Source of the DNA: Methanothermobacter sp049720995
GTDB taxonomy: Archaea > Methanobacteriota > Methanobacteria > Methanobacteriales > Methanothermobacteraceae
Direction of reading: 5' to 3'
Assembly (NCBI RefSeq): GCF_049720995.1
Contig: NZ_JBNASF010000005.1
Coordinates: forward strand, 1 to 64,000
Length of the DNA: 64,000 nt
A program made the translations under genes and the position numbers. Below are positions 17,898 through 26,785 of the stretch, piece after piece. Each line of letters starts with the position of its first letter. Position 1 is the first letter of the stretch. The notes under the pieces were generated by a model. The model had not been told where the DNA came from. It saw nothing but the letters and a program-made list of their open reading frames with translations, and made no database searches.

Positions 17898-18548
17898 ATG
17901 AGGGTGGGAGTTATAAGGTTTCCTGGATCCAACTGTGACCGTGACGTTTACCATGTCCTGGAACTTGCCGGGGCAGAACCCGAGTATGTATGGTGGAATC
18001 AGCGGGACCTGGGACACCTGGACGCGGTTATAATTCCTGGAGGCTTCTCCTACGGGGATTACCTGCGTGCCGGTGCAATCGCAGCCATAACCCCCGTTAT
18101 GGATGCTGTTAAGGAGCTGGTTAAGGAGGAAAAACCTGTTCTCGGAATATGTAACGGTGCACAGATCCTGGCAGAGGTCGGCCTCGTTCCAGGGGTCTTC
18201 ACCGTGAATGAGCACCCGAAATTCAACTGTCAGTGGACCAGCCTGCAGGTTAAGACCACGAGAACCCCCTTCACAGGGCTCTTCAGAAGGGATGAGGTTA
18301 TAAGGATGCCTGTTGCACATGCAGAGGGGAGATACTACCACGAAAACGTCAGCGAGGTCTGGGATAACGACCAGGTCGTGCTGCAGTTCCACGGTGAAGA
18401 CCCCAACGGCTCCCTTGATGGAATAACAGGGGTCTGCGATGAATCAGGACTGGTATGTGCTGTGATGCCCCACCCGGAAAGGGCCTCAGAGATGATACTC
18501 GGATCAGATGACGGTTTCAAATTTTTCAGTGGCATAATGAAGATCTGA
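17898..18548 (+). CDS. purQ: Phosphoribosylformylglycinamidine synthase subunit PurQ
   Basis: The 216-residue class I glutamine amidotransferase supplies ammonia for FGAM formation. It starts VGVIRFPGSNCDRDV, carries the nucleophile elbow GICNGAQILAEVG (Cys near residue 86) and ends with the His-Glu pair in MPHPERASE. It begins three bases after purS. The order purC-purS-purQ is a compact purine operon. Confidence 0.96.
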   Translation: MRVGVIRFPGSNCDRDVYHVLELAGAEPEYVWWNQRDLGHLDAVIIPGGFSYGDYLRAGAIAAITPVMDAVKELVKEEKPVLGICNGAQILAEVGLVPGVFTVNEHPKFNCQWTSLQVKTTRTPFTGLFRRDEVIRMPVAHAEGRYYHENVSEVWDNDQVVLQFHGEDPNGSLDGITGVCDESGLVCAVMPHPERASEMILGSDDGFKFFSGIMKI

Positions 18549-18577
18549 TTCCCGCCAGTGAAAAAGAGGTGATGCTC

Positions 18578-19294
18578 ATGGTGGTTTATCTTGTTGGGGC
18601 GGGTCCAGGGGACCCTGAACTCATAACACTTAAGGCCATAGGGGTTCTCGAGAGGGCTGATGTCGTTGTGTATGACAGACTGGCAGGTGAGGAGATACTT
18701 GGATACGCCCCTGAAGACGCAAAACTGATATACGTCGGTAAGAAGGCCGGTGAACACCACAAAACACAGGATGAGATAAACAGGATCCTGGTTGAGGAAG
18801 GAAAGAAGCATGAAACAGTGGTCAGGCTCAAGGGCGGTGACCCATTCGTTTTCGGAAGGGGAGGCGAGGAACTCCTTGCGCTCAGGGAGGCCGGAGTTGA
18901 GGCCAGGGTCATTCCCGGTGTGACCTCCGCTGTGGGCGTTCCCACATCTGCAGGGCTTCCTGTAACCCACAGGGGCGTTGCAACATCTTTCACTGTTGTC
19001 ACAGGACACGAGGACCCCACAAAACCTGAAAAACAGGTGCACTGGGATTACAGGGCAGATACCCTCATAATACTTATGGGTGTCGGTAACGTGGAGGAGA
19101 ACATGCGGGAGATAATGAAGCACCGGCCCCCTGAAACCCCTGTATGTGTGATTGAAAAGGGGACAACTGAGAATGAGAGGGTCATCCTGGGCACACTTGA
19201 GGATATAGCAGAAAGGGATCTGAGGCCGCCTGGAATCATAGTGGTTGGTGAGGTTGTTAATGTCTACCGGGAAATTAGAGGGTCTCAGGGGTAA
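18578..19294 (+). CDS. cobA: Uroporphyrinogen-III C-methyltransferase
   Basis: SUMT adds methyl groups at C2 and C7 of uroporphyrinogen III to give precorrin-2, feeding cobamide, F430 and siroheme. The 238-residue protein shows VYLVGAGPGDPELITLKA, VVRLKGGDPFVFGRGGEE, the GVTSAVGVPTSAGLPVTHRG segment and LMGVGNVEENM. The frame can be opened at GTG 18569, but GAGGTGA overlaps that codon and is correctly spaced for ATG 18578. The hemD gene starts inside its 3' end. Confidence 0.95.
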   Translation: MVVYLVGAGPGDPELITLKAIGVLERADVVVYDRLAGEEILGYAPEDAKLIYVGKKAGEHHKTQDEINRILVEEGKKHETVVRLKGGDPFVFGRGGEELLALREAGVEARVIPGVTSAVGVPTSAGLPVTHRGVATSFTVVTGHEDPTKPEKQVHWDYRADTLIILMGVGNVEENMREIMKHRPPETPVCVIEKGTTENERVILGTLEDIAERDLRPPGIIVVGEVVNVYREIRGSQG

Positions 19295-20054
19295 GACCAT
19301 CGCCCTCACAAGACCCGCTGAGAGGGTATCTGCCGCTGTTAAAATGATAGAGGGTGCCGGTGGAAAAGCCCTTGTCGCCCCAACCCTCGAGCTGAAGATC
19401 CTGAAAACAGATTCCCTCAGGGAGGTGTGCAGGAGGGCCCCTGAATGGGACCTGGTTATATTCACCTCCCCATCGGCTGTTGAATCCCTGTTCAGCACCT
19501 GCAGGGACTTCCATGAGAAACTCAGGGATGACTGTATTGTTGCGGTTATAGGGCCCAAGACTGCCCGTGCAGCGTCTGAGATGGGTCTCAGGGTGGATCT
19601 TGTGCCGGAAGATTACACCGCGGAGGGTCTCCTGGAGGTCCTCAGGGAATACAACCTTGAGGGGATGAGGGTGGCCCTTCCAAGGACGCTCTCTGCAAGG
19701 AGGGTCCTCCCCAGGGGGCTCGAGGAGATGGGCGCAGAGGTCCTTGTTGCAGAGGCCTACCAATCCGGGATACCAGAAGATACAGCACCAGCAGAGGAAA
19801 TGATAGAGGGCATAATCAAAGGGGAGGTGGATGCGGTTACATTCACAAGTCCCCTTACAGTGGAAAACCTCTTTAAAATTGCAGGTGACAGAGAGAGTGA
19901 TCTTATCGATGCCCTCAGGGGGATACATGTGGCTGCAATAGGCCCCATAACCCTCAGGAAACTTGAGGAGTATGGTCTTGGTGCAGTCATCCCGCAGAGG
20001 TACACGGTCAGGGACATGCTAGCCGAACTTTCAGAAAGGATGATGGAGGAGTAA
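19260..20054 (+). CDS. hemD: Uroporphyrinogen-III synthase
   Basis: HemD cyclises hydroxymethylbilane with inversion of ring D. The family is weakly conserved. This 264-residue protein has the usual two-domain layout, with KTIALTRPAERV at the start, VIFTSPSAVESLF, VAVIGPKTARAASEMG, YTAEGLLEVL, VTFTSPLTVENLF and VAAIGPITLRKLEEYG. A TTG at 19245 extends the frame, but GGTGAGG fits ATG 19260 better. It overlaps cobA by 35 bases, and the two make consecutive steps of tetrapyrrole synthesis. Confidence 0.93.
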   Translation: MSTGKLEGLRGKTIALTRPAERVSAAVKMIEGAGGKALVAPTLELKILKTDSLREVCRRAPEWDLVIFTSPSAVESLFSTCRDFHEKLRDDCIVAVIGPKTARAASEMGLRVDLVPEDYTAEGLLEVLREYNLEGMRVALPRTLSARRVLPRGLEEMGAEVLVAEAYQSGIPEDTAPAEEMIEGIIKGEVDAVTFTSPLTVENLFKIAGDRESDLIDALRGIHVAAIGPITLRKLEEYGLGAVIPQRYTVRDMLAELSERMMEE

Positions 20055-20056
20055 AT

Positions 20057-20326
20057 GTGATAATATGGCCAGCCTATCTGGATTCACGGAAATCACGGAG
20101 CCAGGGGCGAAGGGTGCCCCTTGAATACGCGGTTGAATCCCCCACCGCCAGTGAAATACTCAGGGCTGCAAAAAAACTCCAGCTTGAAGCCCGTATGGAA
20201 TCTGATAAGTCATACCCTCCCTCCTGGTGGGAATCATCAGGGAGGGTTCTTGTTGAATATGAGGGGAGTAAGAGGGAACTGCTCATAAAACTTGCAAGGC
20301 TTGTGAGGTCCTCAAAGAAGAGTTGA
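20057..20326 (+). CDS. srp19: Signal recognition particle 19 kDa protein
   Basis: SRP19 binds 7S RNA helices and helps assemble the archaeal SRP. The 89-residue protein opens IIWPAYLDSRKSRSQGRRVP, the conserved RNA-binding start, and ends with a basic tail. It begins with GTG at 20057, two bases after the hemD stop, with GGAGGA upstream; the ATG at 20055 is in another frame and stops at once. It continues the purC-cobA-hemD transcription run. Confidence 0.95.
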   Translation: MIIWPAYLDSRKSRSQGRRVPLEYAVESPTASEILRAAKKLQLEARMESDKSYPPSWWESSGRVLVEYEGSKRELLIKLARLVRSSKKS

Positions 20327-20338
20327 GGGTATGTAATA

Positions 20339-21736
20339 ATGAACATGGACGAAATTGAAGGCGCGCTCAGAAGGGCCCGTAAGCTGGTTGAGGAGGCTGA
20401 GACGGTTACAGTCTACAGCCACACAGACTGTGATGGTATAACAGCGGCAACAATCCTCAGCAAAGTCCTTGAGGGTCTCGGGAAGGACCATGAGATCAGA
20501 ATAATAAACATCAATGAGGTCACCGAGGTTGAACCCGGCCCGGATCTAACAGTGTTCAGTGACCTTGGATCCGGACAGAGGATCCATGAAAACATGAAAA
20601 GGAGTTCCCGTGTTCTCATACTCGACCACCACCCCCCAGTGCGAAATAGAAACTTTGAACCTCCAAGGGGTGAGCTCCTTGAAATAAATCCCATCTTCTA
20701 TGAAATGGATGGTTCAACCAGCATCTCAGGTGGTGGCCTATCATATCTACTTGCAAGGCAGTTCGGATACACTGAGCTCAGCTGGATGGGTCTGCTTGCA
20801 GCAGTGGGTGACATGCAGAACATCAAGAAAGGTAAGATGGTTGGGGCCAACCGGCTGATCCTTGAGGACAGTATAAGGGAGGGTGTGGTTGACTGCCGCA
20901 GTGACCTTACGATCTACGGTAGACACACCAGATCCATCGTAAGTGCCCTCTCATACTTCGGGGATGTTACCCTGCCCACAACAAACAATACCAACGAGTG
21001 CATAGCAAGGCTTAAGAACCTGGGCATACCCCTGAAAAACGGCGAAACCCAGAGGAGGCTCTGTGACCTTACAGATGACGAGAAAAGAAAACTCTTCAAC
21101 GAGATATACCGTATGATGGTCAATGAGGTCCCCCGGAGGTACCATAAATACCTCCCCATGCTCATACTCGGTGAGGTCTACGAGTTAAGATCAGAGGAGA
21201 GGTACACAGTATTCAGGGACCTCTCAGAGTTCTCAACCGCAGTTAACGCATGTAACCGCAACTCAAGGTGGAAGCTTGCAATGGATATCATCGGGGGGAA
21301 CCGCCATGGAAGGCTGGATGAACTTGAGGACATCCTCAGGGAACACAGGGCCTACCTGGCGGTCACCCTCGACCGGATAATGGACGAGGAACTCATAAGG
21401 GATATGGATAACCTCCAGTACTTCCATGCACCGGAAGTGAAGACCTCGGTGGTGGGTACGGTTGCCGGTATGCTCCTGGGCTACGGTGACTGGAGGAGGC
21501 CCATGATAGGGCTTGCTGAAACCGATGATGGGCTCAAGGTTTCACTGAGGTGCTCTCGCCTCCTGGCATTTGACGGTATACACTTCGGTTCAATCATGCA
21601 GAGGGTGGCAGAGAAGGTCGGGGGTAGCGGCGGTGGTCATGCGACCGCCTGCGGAGCATACATACCCTTTGAGAATGAGGAGGAATTCCTCAAACTCCTT
21701 AACAGGGCCATAGAAAAGGTGAAGGTGAATGAATGA
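20339..21736 (+). CDS. DHH-family exonuclease, archaeal RecJ-like
   Basis: The 465-residue protein is a DHH/DHHA1 phosphoesterase. Motifs include YSHTDCDGITAA (residues 24-35), VFSDLGSGQ, the namesake ILDHHPP, and the C-terminal DHHA1 site GGSGGGHATACGAYIP. Archaeal RecJ-like proteins act on single-stranded nucleic acids and some bind the GINS replication complex (GAN). Which type this is cannot be read here. It is coupled by an ATGA overlap to a helix-turn-helix gene. Confidence 0.88.
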   Translation: MNMDEIEGALRRARKLVEEAETVTVYSHTDCDGITAATILSKVLEGLGKDHEIRIININEVTEVEPGPDLTVFSDLGSGQRIHENMKRSSRVLILDHHPPVRNRNFEPPRGELLEINPIFYEMDGSTSISGGGLSYLLARQFGYTELSWMGLLAAVGDMQNIKKGKMVGANRLILEDSIREGVVDCRSDLTIYGRHTRSIVSALSYFGDVTLPTTNNTNECIARLKNLGIPLKNGETQRRLCDLTDDEKRKLFNEIYRMMVNEVPRRYHKYLPMLILGEVYELRSEERYTVFRDLSEFSTAVNACNRNSRWKLAMDIIGGNRHGRLDELEDILREHRAYLAVTLDRIMDEELIRDMDNLQYFHAPEVKTSVVGTVAGMLLGYGDWRRPMIGLAETDDGLKVSLRCSRLLAFDGIHFGSIMQRVAEKVGGSGGGHATACGAYIPFENEEEFLKLLNRAIEKVKVNE

Positions 21737-22530
21737 AGGCTTTCAGAAAGAAGGGTGAACTTACACGTTTCCAGGTGCTTAGTGAGATAGCAAGGCGTCA
21801 GCCCTATGTGAGGCAACGGGATATAGCAGATGAACTGGGAATAACGGTCCAGGCAGTGTCTGAGAACATAAAGAGCCTCATAGCAGAGGGCCTTGTGGAG
21901 GCAGGAAGCGGGAGATCCCACTACAAGATAACCCGGAGGGGTGGTGAGAAGCTCAAGAGGGCCGCAGTGAGCCTGAGGCAATATGCCGATGAGGTCCTGG
22001 ATTACATGAGTTCCTACAAGTCCATCTGGCCCGCCATCGCATGGGAGGACCTCAGCGCCGGTGATGAGGTGGAACTATTCATGGACGACGGCGTCCTCTA
22101 CGCCAGGAGGAGGACCAATGGAGATGCCCATGCCATAGTAATGAAAAGTGCCTCAGAGGGTGAGGATGTTGCCCTCACCGAACTTGGCGGCACCATACCC
22201 CTCCAGAGGGGAAAGGTGACCATCGCGGTTCTCCCAGGGATATCGGAGGGCGGTTCAGGGGCAGCGGACCTTGAAAGGATAATGGAACTGACGCATGGAC
22301 AGGATAGGATAGGAATAATGGGGACCGTTTCAAGGGCCGCCGCTACAAGGTTAAACTTAAATGTTGATTTTGAATTTGCAACCCCCTATGCTGCCCTTGC
22401 AGCCGCAAAGAGGGGTCTGAATGTCCTTGTACTTGCAGTTGGTAAGATGAGCAGAAGCATAACAAAAAAACTGGAAGAAGAGGGTATAGAGTACTCGATT
22501 GAGGATGTCAGGGTGAACCGGAGGAAGTAG
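21733..22530 (+). CDS. Winged-helix transcriptional regulator with conserved methanogen C-domain
   Basis: Residues 10-75 form a MarR/ArsR-like winged helix (VRQRDIADELGITVQAVSENIKSLIAEGLVEAG), then a 190-residue domain with Rossmann-like stretches (VTIAVLPGISEG, LNVLVLAVGKMS) that could bind a small molecule. The start overlaps the exonuclease stop by four bases, so it is read from the purC-region operon. Target and ligand are not known; autoregulation or control of the DHH gene would be guesses. Confidence 0.75.
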   Translation: MKAFRKKGELTRFQVLSEIARRQPYVRQRDIADELGITVQAVSENIKSLIAEGLVEAGSGRSHYKITRRGGEKLKRAAVSLRQYADEVLDYMSSYKSIWPAIAWEDLSAGDEVELFMDDGVLYARRRTNGDAHAIVMKSASEGEDVALTELGGTIPLQRGKVTIAVLPGISEGGSGAADLERIMELTHGQDRIGIMGTVSRAAATRLNLNVDFEFATPYAALAAAKRGLNVLVLAVGKMSRSITKKLEEEGIEYSIEDVRVNRRK

Positions 22531-22568
22531 ACCCCCGGCGTGATATGGTGTCTGAATCATCCGCTGCT

Positions 22569-23000
22569 TCAGAGGGAGTAGACCTCCCCCGGTGGGACCA
22601 TCCGGATCCCGGCATCCCTCAGGGCCCCTTCAAGGGCATCCAGATCCTCTGTACTCATAAATAGTATCGCCTTATCCTTCTTTTCATGGACAAATGCGTA
22701 TATGTAGTCAAGGTTCAGGTCATAATCCTTGAGGACCCCGAGGATTGATGCAAGGCCCCCTGGCCTGTCATCCATCTCAACTGCGACGACGTCCTTAAGC
22801 TTAACAACGAAGCCGCCATTCTCAAGAACATCTGCCGCGCGTTCAGGTTCAGGGACTATGAGCCTGAGTATCCCGAATTCTGATGTATCTGCAAGTGATA
22901 GGGCCCTCAGGTTTATACCTGCCTCTGCAAGTGTACTCAGTGCCTTCCAGAGCCTTCCCTTCTTGTTTTCAAGAAATATTGATATCTGCTTAACCCTCAT
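22569..23000 (-). CDS. Tandem ACT-domain protein
   Basis: The 143-residue protein is made of two ACT ligand-binding domains, about 1-65 (QISIFLENKKGRLWKALSTLAEAGINLRAL) and 70-143 (VAVEMDDRPGGLASILGVL). ACT pairs bind amino acids at dimer interfaces. It starts just after the stop of the phenylacetate-CoA-ligase-like gene on the same strand (15 bases). This ACT-plus-ligase pairing recurs in methanogens as far as I recall, which suggests sensing of an aromatic amino acid or acid. Function inferred. Confidence 0.85.
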   Translation of the reverse strand: MRVKQISIFLENKKGRLWKALSTLAEAGINLRALSLADTSEFGILRLIVPEPERAADVLENGGFVVKLKDVVAVEMDDRPGGLASILGVLKDYDLNLDYIYAFVHEKKDKAILFMSTEDLDALEGALRDAGIRMVPPGEVYSL

Positions 23001-23015
23001 GGTATCACCATAAAT

Positions 23016-24311
23016 TTAAAGGTTCCTCTTATCTATCACCCTTACTGCCTTCCCCTCACTCCTGGGTATTGTGCCTGGTTCAACCAGGGTCACCTTAACC
23101 CTGAGGCCTATCTCGTTCTCTATGAACTCCTCGAGCCGGTCCCTGGTCTCCACCATCTGCCGGATGTCATCTGAGAAGAGTTCAGGGGAGGTCTCCACCC
23201 TCACCTCAAGTTCATCCATGAGGTGGGGCCTTGTCACTATTATCTGGTAGTGTGGCTCAATACCATCTATACGTAGGAGCGCCTTCTCTATCTGGGATGG
23301 GAACACTGAAACGCCCCGAACCTTTAGCATGTCATCGACCCTGCCGGTGATCCTTGAGATCCTTGCAAGGGTCCTGCCACAGGCACAGGGCTCATAATCT
23401 ATTGAGGTTATATCCTTTGTCCTGAACCTTATAACCGGCATGCCCACCCGTGTGAGGGTTGTGAGTACCAGTTCTCCCCGTTCACCGGCTCCGACCCTTT
23501 CACCATTCCCATCTATGATCTCAGGGTAGAAGTGGTCCTCTGCAACGTGGAGGCCATTCTTCTCACTGCATTCCATCGCAACCCCCGGCCCCATGATTTC
23601 GGTGAGTCCATATATGTTGAAGGCCGGTGCATTGAATCTCCTCTCTATCTCAGCCCTCATCTCCTCTGTCCACATTTCAGCCCCGAATCCTACTGCCTTT
23701 AAGCTAGATTCAGCCGGATCAAAGCCCTCCTCAGCTGCAACCTCAGAGAGGTAGAGGCCATAGGATGGGGTGAATATCATCACTGTTGTCCCGAAGTCCT
23801 TCATTATCTCTATCTGCCTTCTTGTCTGTCCGGTTGAGATGGGAATAACGGTTGCCCCTATCTTCTGGGCGCCGTAGTGGACCCCGAATCCGCCTGTGAA
23901 GAGCCCGTAGCCATGGGTGTTCTGGATGACATCATCCTCTGTGAGACCCATCATTGTGAGGCCCCTGGCCATGACCTCACTCCATATCTCTATGTCCTCC
24001 CTGGTGTAGCCTGAGACCACGGGTTTTCCTGTGGTCCCTGATGATGTGTGGACCTCAACTATCTCCTTCCTCGGGACTGCGAACATCCCGAAGGGGTAGA
24101 CCTTCCGGAGGTCATCCTTGGTGGTGTAGGGTAACCTTGTGATGTCATCCAGTGACTCTATGTCCTCAGGGTACACACCCTTCCTTTCAAATGCCTCATG
24201 GTAGTAGGGTACGTTTTCATATGCCCTCCTTACTGTGTCCTGAAGCCTTTTAAGCTGAATTTCCTCAAGTTCATCCCTGGTTATGCATTCCATTTCCCTG
24301 TTCCAGATCAT
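23016..24311 (-). CDS. Phenylacetate-CoA ligase-family adenylate-forming enzyme
   Basis: The 431-residue protein has the PaaK signatures: VHTSSGTTGKPVVSGYTR (ATP loop), QNTHGYGLFTGGFGVHYG, FNIYGLTEIMGPGVAMEC and RFRTKDIT, with a metal-type Cys pair (CACGR) and the C-terminal subdomain GRVDDMLKVRGVSVFPSQIE. It would make acyl-CoA from an aryl acid such as phenylacetate or indoleacetate. The frame extends to ATG 24320, but homologues begin MIWN and the ATG at 24311 gives that start. It is followed by the ACT protein. Confidence 0.9.
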   Translation of the reverse strand: MIWNREMECITRDELEEIQLKRLQDTVRRAYENVPYYHEAFERKGVYPEDIESLDDITRLPYTTKDDLRKVYPFGMFAVPRKEIVEVHTSSGTTGKPVVSGYTREDIEIWSEVMARGLTMMGLTEDDVIQNTHGYGLFTGGFGVHYGAQKIGATVIPISTGQTRRQIEIMKDFGTTVMIFTPSYGLYLSEVAAEEGFDPAESSLKAVGFGAEMWTEEMRAEIERRFNAPAFNIYGLTEIMGPGVAMECSEKNGLHVAEDHFYPEIIDGNGERVGAGERGELVLTTLTRVGMPVIRFRTKDITSIDYEPCACGRTLARISRITGRVDDMLKVRGVSVFPSQIEKALLRIDGIEPHYQIIVTRPHLMDELEVRVETSPELFSDDIRQMVETRDRLEEFIENEIGLRVKVTLVEPGTIPRSEGKAVRVIDKRNL

Positions 24312-24403
24312 CTGAATCATTCCCGAATCAGTGTAACTCTTAGATGTTTATGGTGCTCTAAAAATAAATGTTGGTCTTTTTGTCAGCCCTTAATCCCTAT
24401 TGA

Positions 24404-24664
24404 CATACTTGTACTCCCAATAATAATACATCATTTCATGCCAGCAAAGGGCTTTTCTCCGATTTCAATAATAAATACGGCGGGGGTGTTGAACTGAAGG
24501 TTAAATGTAATGAATCTGGCCAGGAAAGCACTCTAAAGGGTGATGAAAACCCTGGAGGCTGCGAATGCGAATTTGAATTAGAATTAAGGGGTCTGAAGAG
24601 AGTGCCTGCTGTTTCTGTTCTGGAAGGGGGTATCCTCCTCATCCCGCTACATAGGCAGAGCTGA
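24404..24664 (+). pseudogene. Start-less open frame, probable gene remnant
   Basis: Between a TGA at 24401 and a TGA at 24662 one plus-strand frame stays open for 86 codons with a protein-like, acidic composition (for example GVELKVKCNESGQEST and CECEFELELRGLKRV). There is no ATG, GTG or TTG near its beginning, and no family is recognised. It looks like the C-terminal remnant of a lost gene in the otherwise empty 656-base space between the ligase and SOD genes. A chance frame is possible. Confidence 0.35.
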
Positions 24665-24722
24665 TGTGGCTGATGGTGAGTGGCCATGCTGAATGGTTCT
24701 TAACATTCATAACACTGATTCT

Positions 24723-24773
24723 ACCATTATTTATATGAAAAACCCTCAATTCCTAAGGCATGCTTCCTTAGGA
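24723..24773 (+). promoter_or_regulatory. TATA-like box followed by a short hairpin
   Basis: ttatttatatga at 24727-24738 resembles a TATA box. A perfect 8-bp inverted repeat, tcctaagg (24751-24758) and ccttagga (24766-24773), lies about where a transcript would begin. No coding frame follows, and the sequence runs into the 46-bp repeats. An unannotated small RNA is possible but not shown. Confidence 0.3.
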
Positions 24774-24804
24774 GGTATCATTCCATGGCACTCCAGCATC
24801 ATCT

Positions 24805-24895
24805 GGTTTTTTATTAGGTGCATCCCTCTATACCGGGTCCTCTCATCCATGGTTTTTTTATTAGGTGCATCCCTTTATACCGGGTCCTCTCATCT
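24805..24895. repeat. Near-perfect tandem repeat, 2 x about 46 bp
   Basis: Units at 24805-24850 and 24851-24895 share the word ggttttttattaggtgcat and a ctctcatc end, differing by one T in the T-run and one C/T. They lie in the space downstream of the SOD gene and upstream of nothing recognisable. The remaining sequence of this 656-base region holds only the remnant frame and hairpin listed separately. Confidence 0.9.
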
Positions 24896-24967
24896 ACAAT
24901 TCCCTGATCAGAATGAATCGTGTGCACTGAAGTTAAGAAAATATAAAATGATTCCAAAAAAATAATG

Positions 24968-25576
24968 TTAGAAGAGGTCTTCGAAGCGTTTTTCAACCTC
25001 TTTCCAGTTTACGATGTTCCAGAATGCTTCAACGTAGTCGGGTCTCACGTTCCTGTAGTCAAGGTAGTAGGCGTGTTCCCATACATCCAGGACCATGAGG
25101 ATCCTGAAGTGGGGTATCACGTTGACGTTGTGTTTCTCAACCTGCATTATGAAGAGCCGGTCGGTCCTCTGGCAGTAGGTGAGTACAGCCCACCCTGAGC
25201 CCTCGGCACTCACAGCAGCCTGAGAAAACTCCTTTTTAAATCTTTCAAAGCTTCCGAAGTCCTTCTCTATGTACTCTGCAAGCCTCCCATCTGGTTCTCC
25301 GCCGCACTCATCTGCGGGTCCCATGTTACCCCAGAAGAAGAGGTGCAGGACGTAACCCCCCACATGGAATGAGAGTTCCTTGAGGGCCGCCTTGATGTCA
25401 ACTTCCCCATCATTCTTCCTGGCATCGTCGAGTTTTCTGAGGATTGCATTGGCACCATCCACGTAGGCCTGATGGTGCTTCTCATGGTGTATCCTCAGCT
25501 GCTCCTCTGATATGTATGGTTCAAGGGCATTGTAGGGGTATGGGAGTTCAGGGAGTTCATAGAATTTTTTCTCCAT
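24968..25576 (-). CDS. sod: Superoxide dismutase, Fe/Mn type
   Basis: The 202-residue enzyme dismutates superoxide. Metal ligands are visible as His30 (LRIHHEKHH), a His in LSFHVGGYVLHLFFWGNM, and Asp and His in LDVWEHAYYLDYRN. The Gly/Trp pattern GSGWAVL is typical. By the archaeal pattern the metal is likely iron, but sequence alone does not fix it. It directly follows the peroxiredoxin gene (adjacent bases) as the last gene of the oxygen-defence cluster. Confidence 0.96.
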   Translation of the reverse strand: MEKKFYELPELPYPYNALEPYISEEQLRIHHEKHHQAYVDGANAILRKLDDARKNDGEVDIKAALKELSFHVGGYVLHLFFWGNMGPADECGGEPDGRLAEYIEKDFGSFERFKKEFSQAAVSAEGSGWAVLTYCQRTDRLFIMQVEKHNVNVIPHFRILMVLDVWEHAYYLDYRNVRPDYVEAFWNIVNWKEVEKRFEDLF

Positions 25577-26212
25577 CTAATCACCACCTGTACTGCGGTG
25601 GCAGAGCCACCAGTCATAGCATTCATATTCCTCTTTCCTTTTCCTGGCGGTTTCAATATCAGATGCCGGCGGGACTATCACATGGTCCCCGATGAGCTGG
25701 TTATCGGGCCAGTTTGCAGGTGCAGCGACACCCTCAGCATCTATGACCCTGAAGGCGCGTATCATCCTCACGATCTCAGGGATGTTCCTTCCAAGTTCCT
25801 GTGGATAGTAGAGTATAGCCCTGATTATCCCCTCGGGGTCAACCACGAATACCGCCCTCACCGTGTTTGTGGGCCTCGCCGGGTGTATGAGGCCAAGGGT
25901 ATCCGCGACTCTCCCGGTGTCCGCTATCACAGGAAACTCGATCTCTGTATCAAGGTTCTCCTCTATCCATTCAATCCACTTTATGTGTGAGAATACCTGG
26001 TCGACGCTGAGGCCCACAAGTTCACAGTCGAGTTCCCTCAGTTCAGGGTAGACCTCCTGGAATGCCACGAACTCTGTTGTGCAGACGGGTGTGAAGTCTG
26101 CAGGGTGGCTGAAGAGTATGAACCATTTCCCGCTGAATTGATCCGGGAGTCTCATCAGCCCGTGGGTTGTCTGGACCTCCATTTCAGGGAACTTATCCCC
26201 TATGAGGGGCAT
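25577..26212 (-). CDS. Peroxiredoxin, Prx6-type thiol peroxidase
   Basis: The 211-residue form begins MPLIGDKFPEMEV and has the peroxidatic Cys in HPADFTPVCTTEF, the RPTNTVRAVFVVDPEG arginine region and, as in archaeal Prx6 enzymes, two extra C-terminal cysteines (YECYDWWLC) that can resolve the disulfide. It reduces hydrogen peroxide and alkyl hydroperoxides. The frame extends to ATG 26263 with a G-run upstream that is also the end of the ferritin gene; the inner start matches the family better. It lies between ferritin and SOD. Confidence 0.93.
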   Translation of the reverse strand: MPLIGDKFPEMEVQTTHGLMRLPDQFSGKWFILFSHPADFTPVCTTEFVAFQEVYPELRELDCELVGLSVDQVFSHIKWIEWIEENLDTEIEFPVIADTGRVADTLGLIHPARPTNTVRAVFVVDPEGIIRAILYYPQELGRNIPEIVRMIRAFRVIDAEGVAAPANWPDNQLIGDHVIVPPASDIETARKRKEEYECYDWWLCHRSTGGD

Positions 26213-26266
26213 TCCCCGCCCCTTTTTCTTCACCTTTCTGAGTTCGTATACCTTCTCCCCCATAAA

Positions 26267-26785
26267 TTATCCCCCCTTTTCGTTTGATGGTGGGTTGTAA
26301 ACCCTCTTTCCGAGTTCTGCATCGAGCATGAGGAGGCCGCTTGGTGAATCCGATGCAAGTCGCACCTTCCGGAGCACCGAGCCGGCTGATTCCTCCTCCT
26401 CAACCTGTTCTGCCACGAACCACTGGAGGAAATTGCTGGTTGCGTGGTCCCTCTCTGAGATTGCAAGGTCAACAAGGTCATTTATGAGCCCTGTGACCTT
26501 CCTCTCATGTTCCAGGACATGTTTGGATACCTCCAGCGGGGACTCCCACTCAAATGGTGGTTTCTCTATCTCATCAAGAACGACCCTTGCACCCCTCTGA
26601 ACAAGGTAGTCGTAGAACTTCATTGCGTGTGCAAGTTCCTCCTGGGCCTGGACACGCATCCAGTTTGCAAATCCCGGGAGGTCAGAGGCCTCATAGTAGG
26701 CAGCCATTGAAAGATAGAGGTATGCTGAATAGAGTTCAGCGTTGAGCTGCCTGTTTAGGGCCTCCTGCATCCTTTCACTCACCAT
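26267..26785 (-). CDS. ftn: Non-haem ferritin
   Basis: The 172-residue four-helix ferritin stores iron as a mineral core after ferroxidase oxidation. Ferroxidase ligands are visible: Glu in NRQLNAELYSAYLYLSM, Glu and His in AQEELAHAMKFYDYL, Glu in LEHERKVT and the AEQVEEE segment. It overlaps the fprA stop by 11 bases and precedes peroxiredoxin, so iron sequestration is coexpressed with oxygen and peroxide removal. Confidence 0.93.
   Translation of the reverse strand: MVSERMQEALNRQLNAELYSAYLYLSMAAYYEASDLPGFANWMRVQAQEELAHAMKFYDYLVQRGARVVLDEIEKPPFEWESPLEVSKHVLEHERKVTGLINDLVDLAISERDHATSNFLQWFVAEQVEEEESAGSVLRKVRLASDSPSGLLMLDAELGKRVYNPPSNEKGG

Noticed and set aside
18335..19558. 407-codon minus-strand frame across purQ, cobA and hemD
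   Set aside because: It is antisense to three well-supported genes and its His/Pro/Cys-rich content is typical of a shadow frame.
24436..24687. 83-codon minus-strand frame in the SOD-ligase spacer
   Set aside because: Pro/Ser-rich, with no ribosome site or hydrophobic core; the plus frame there looks more protein-like.
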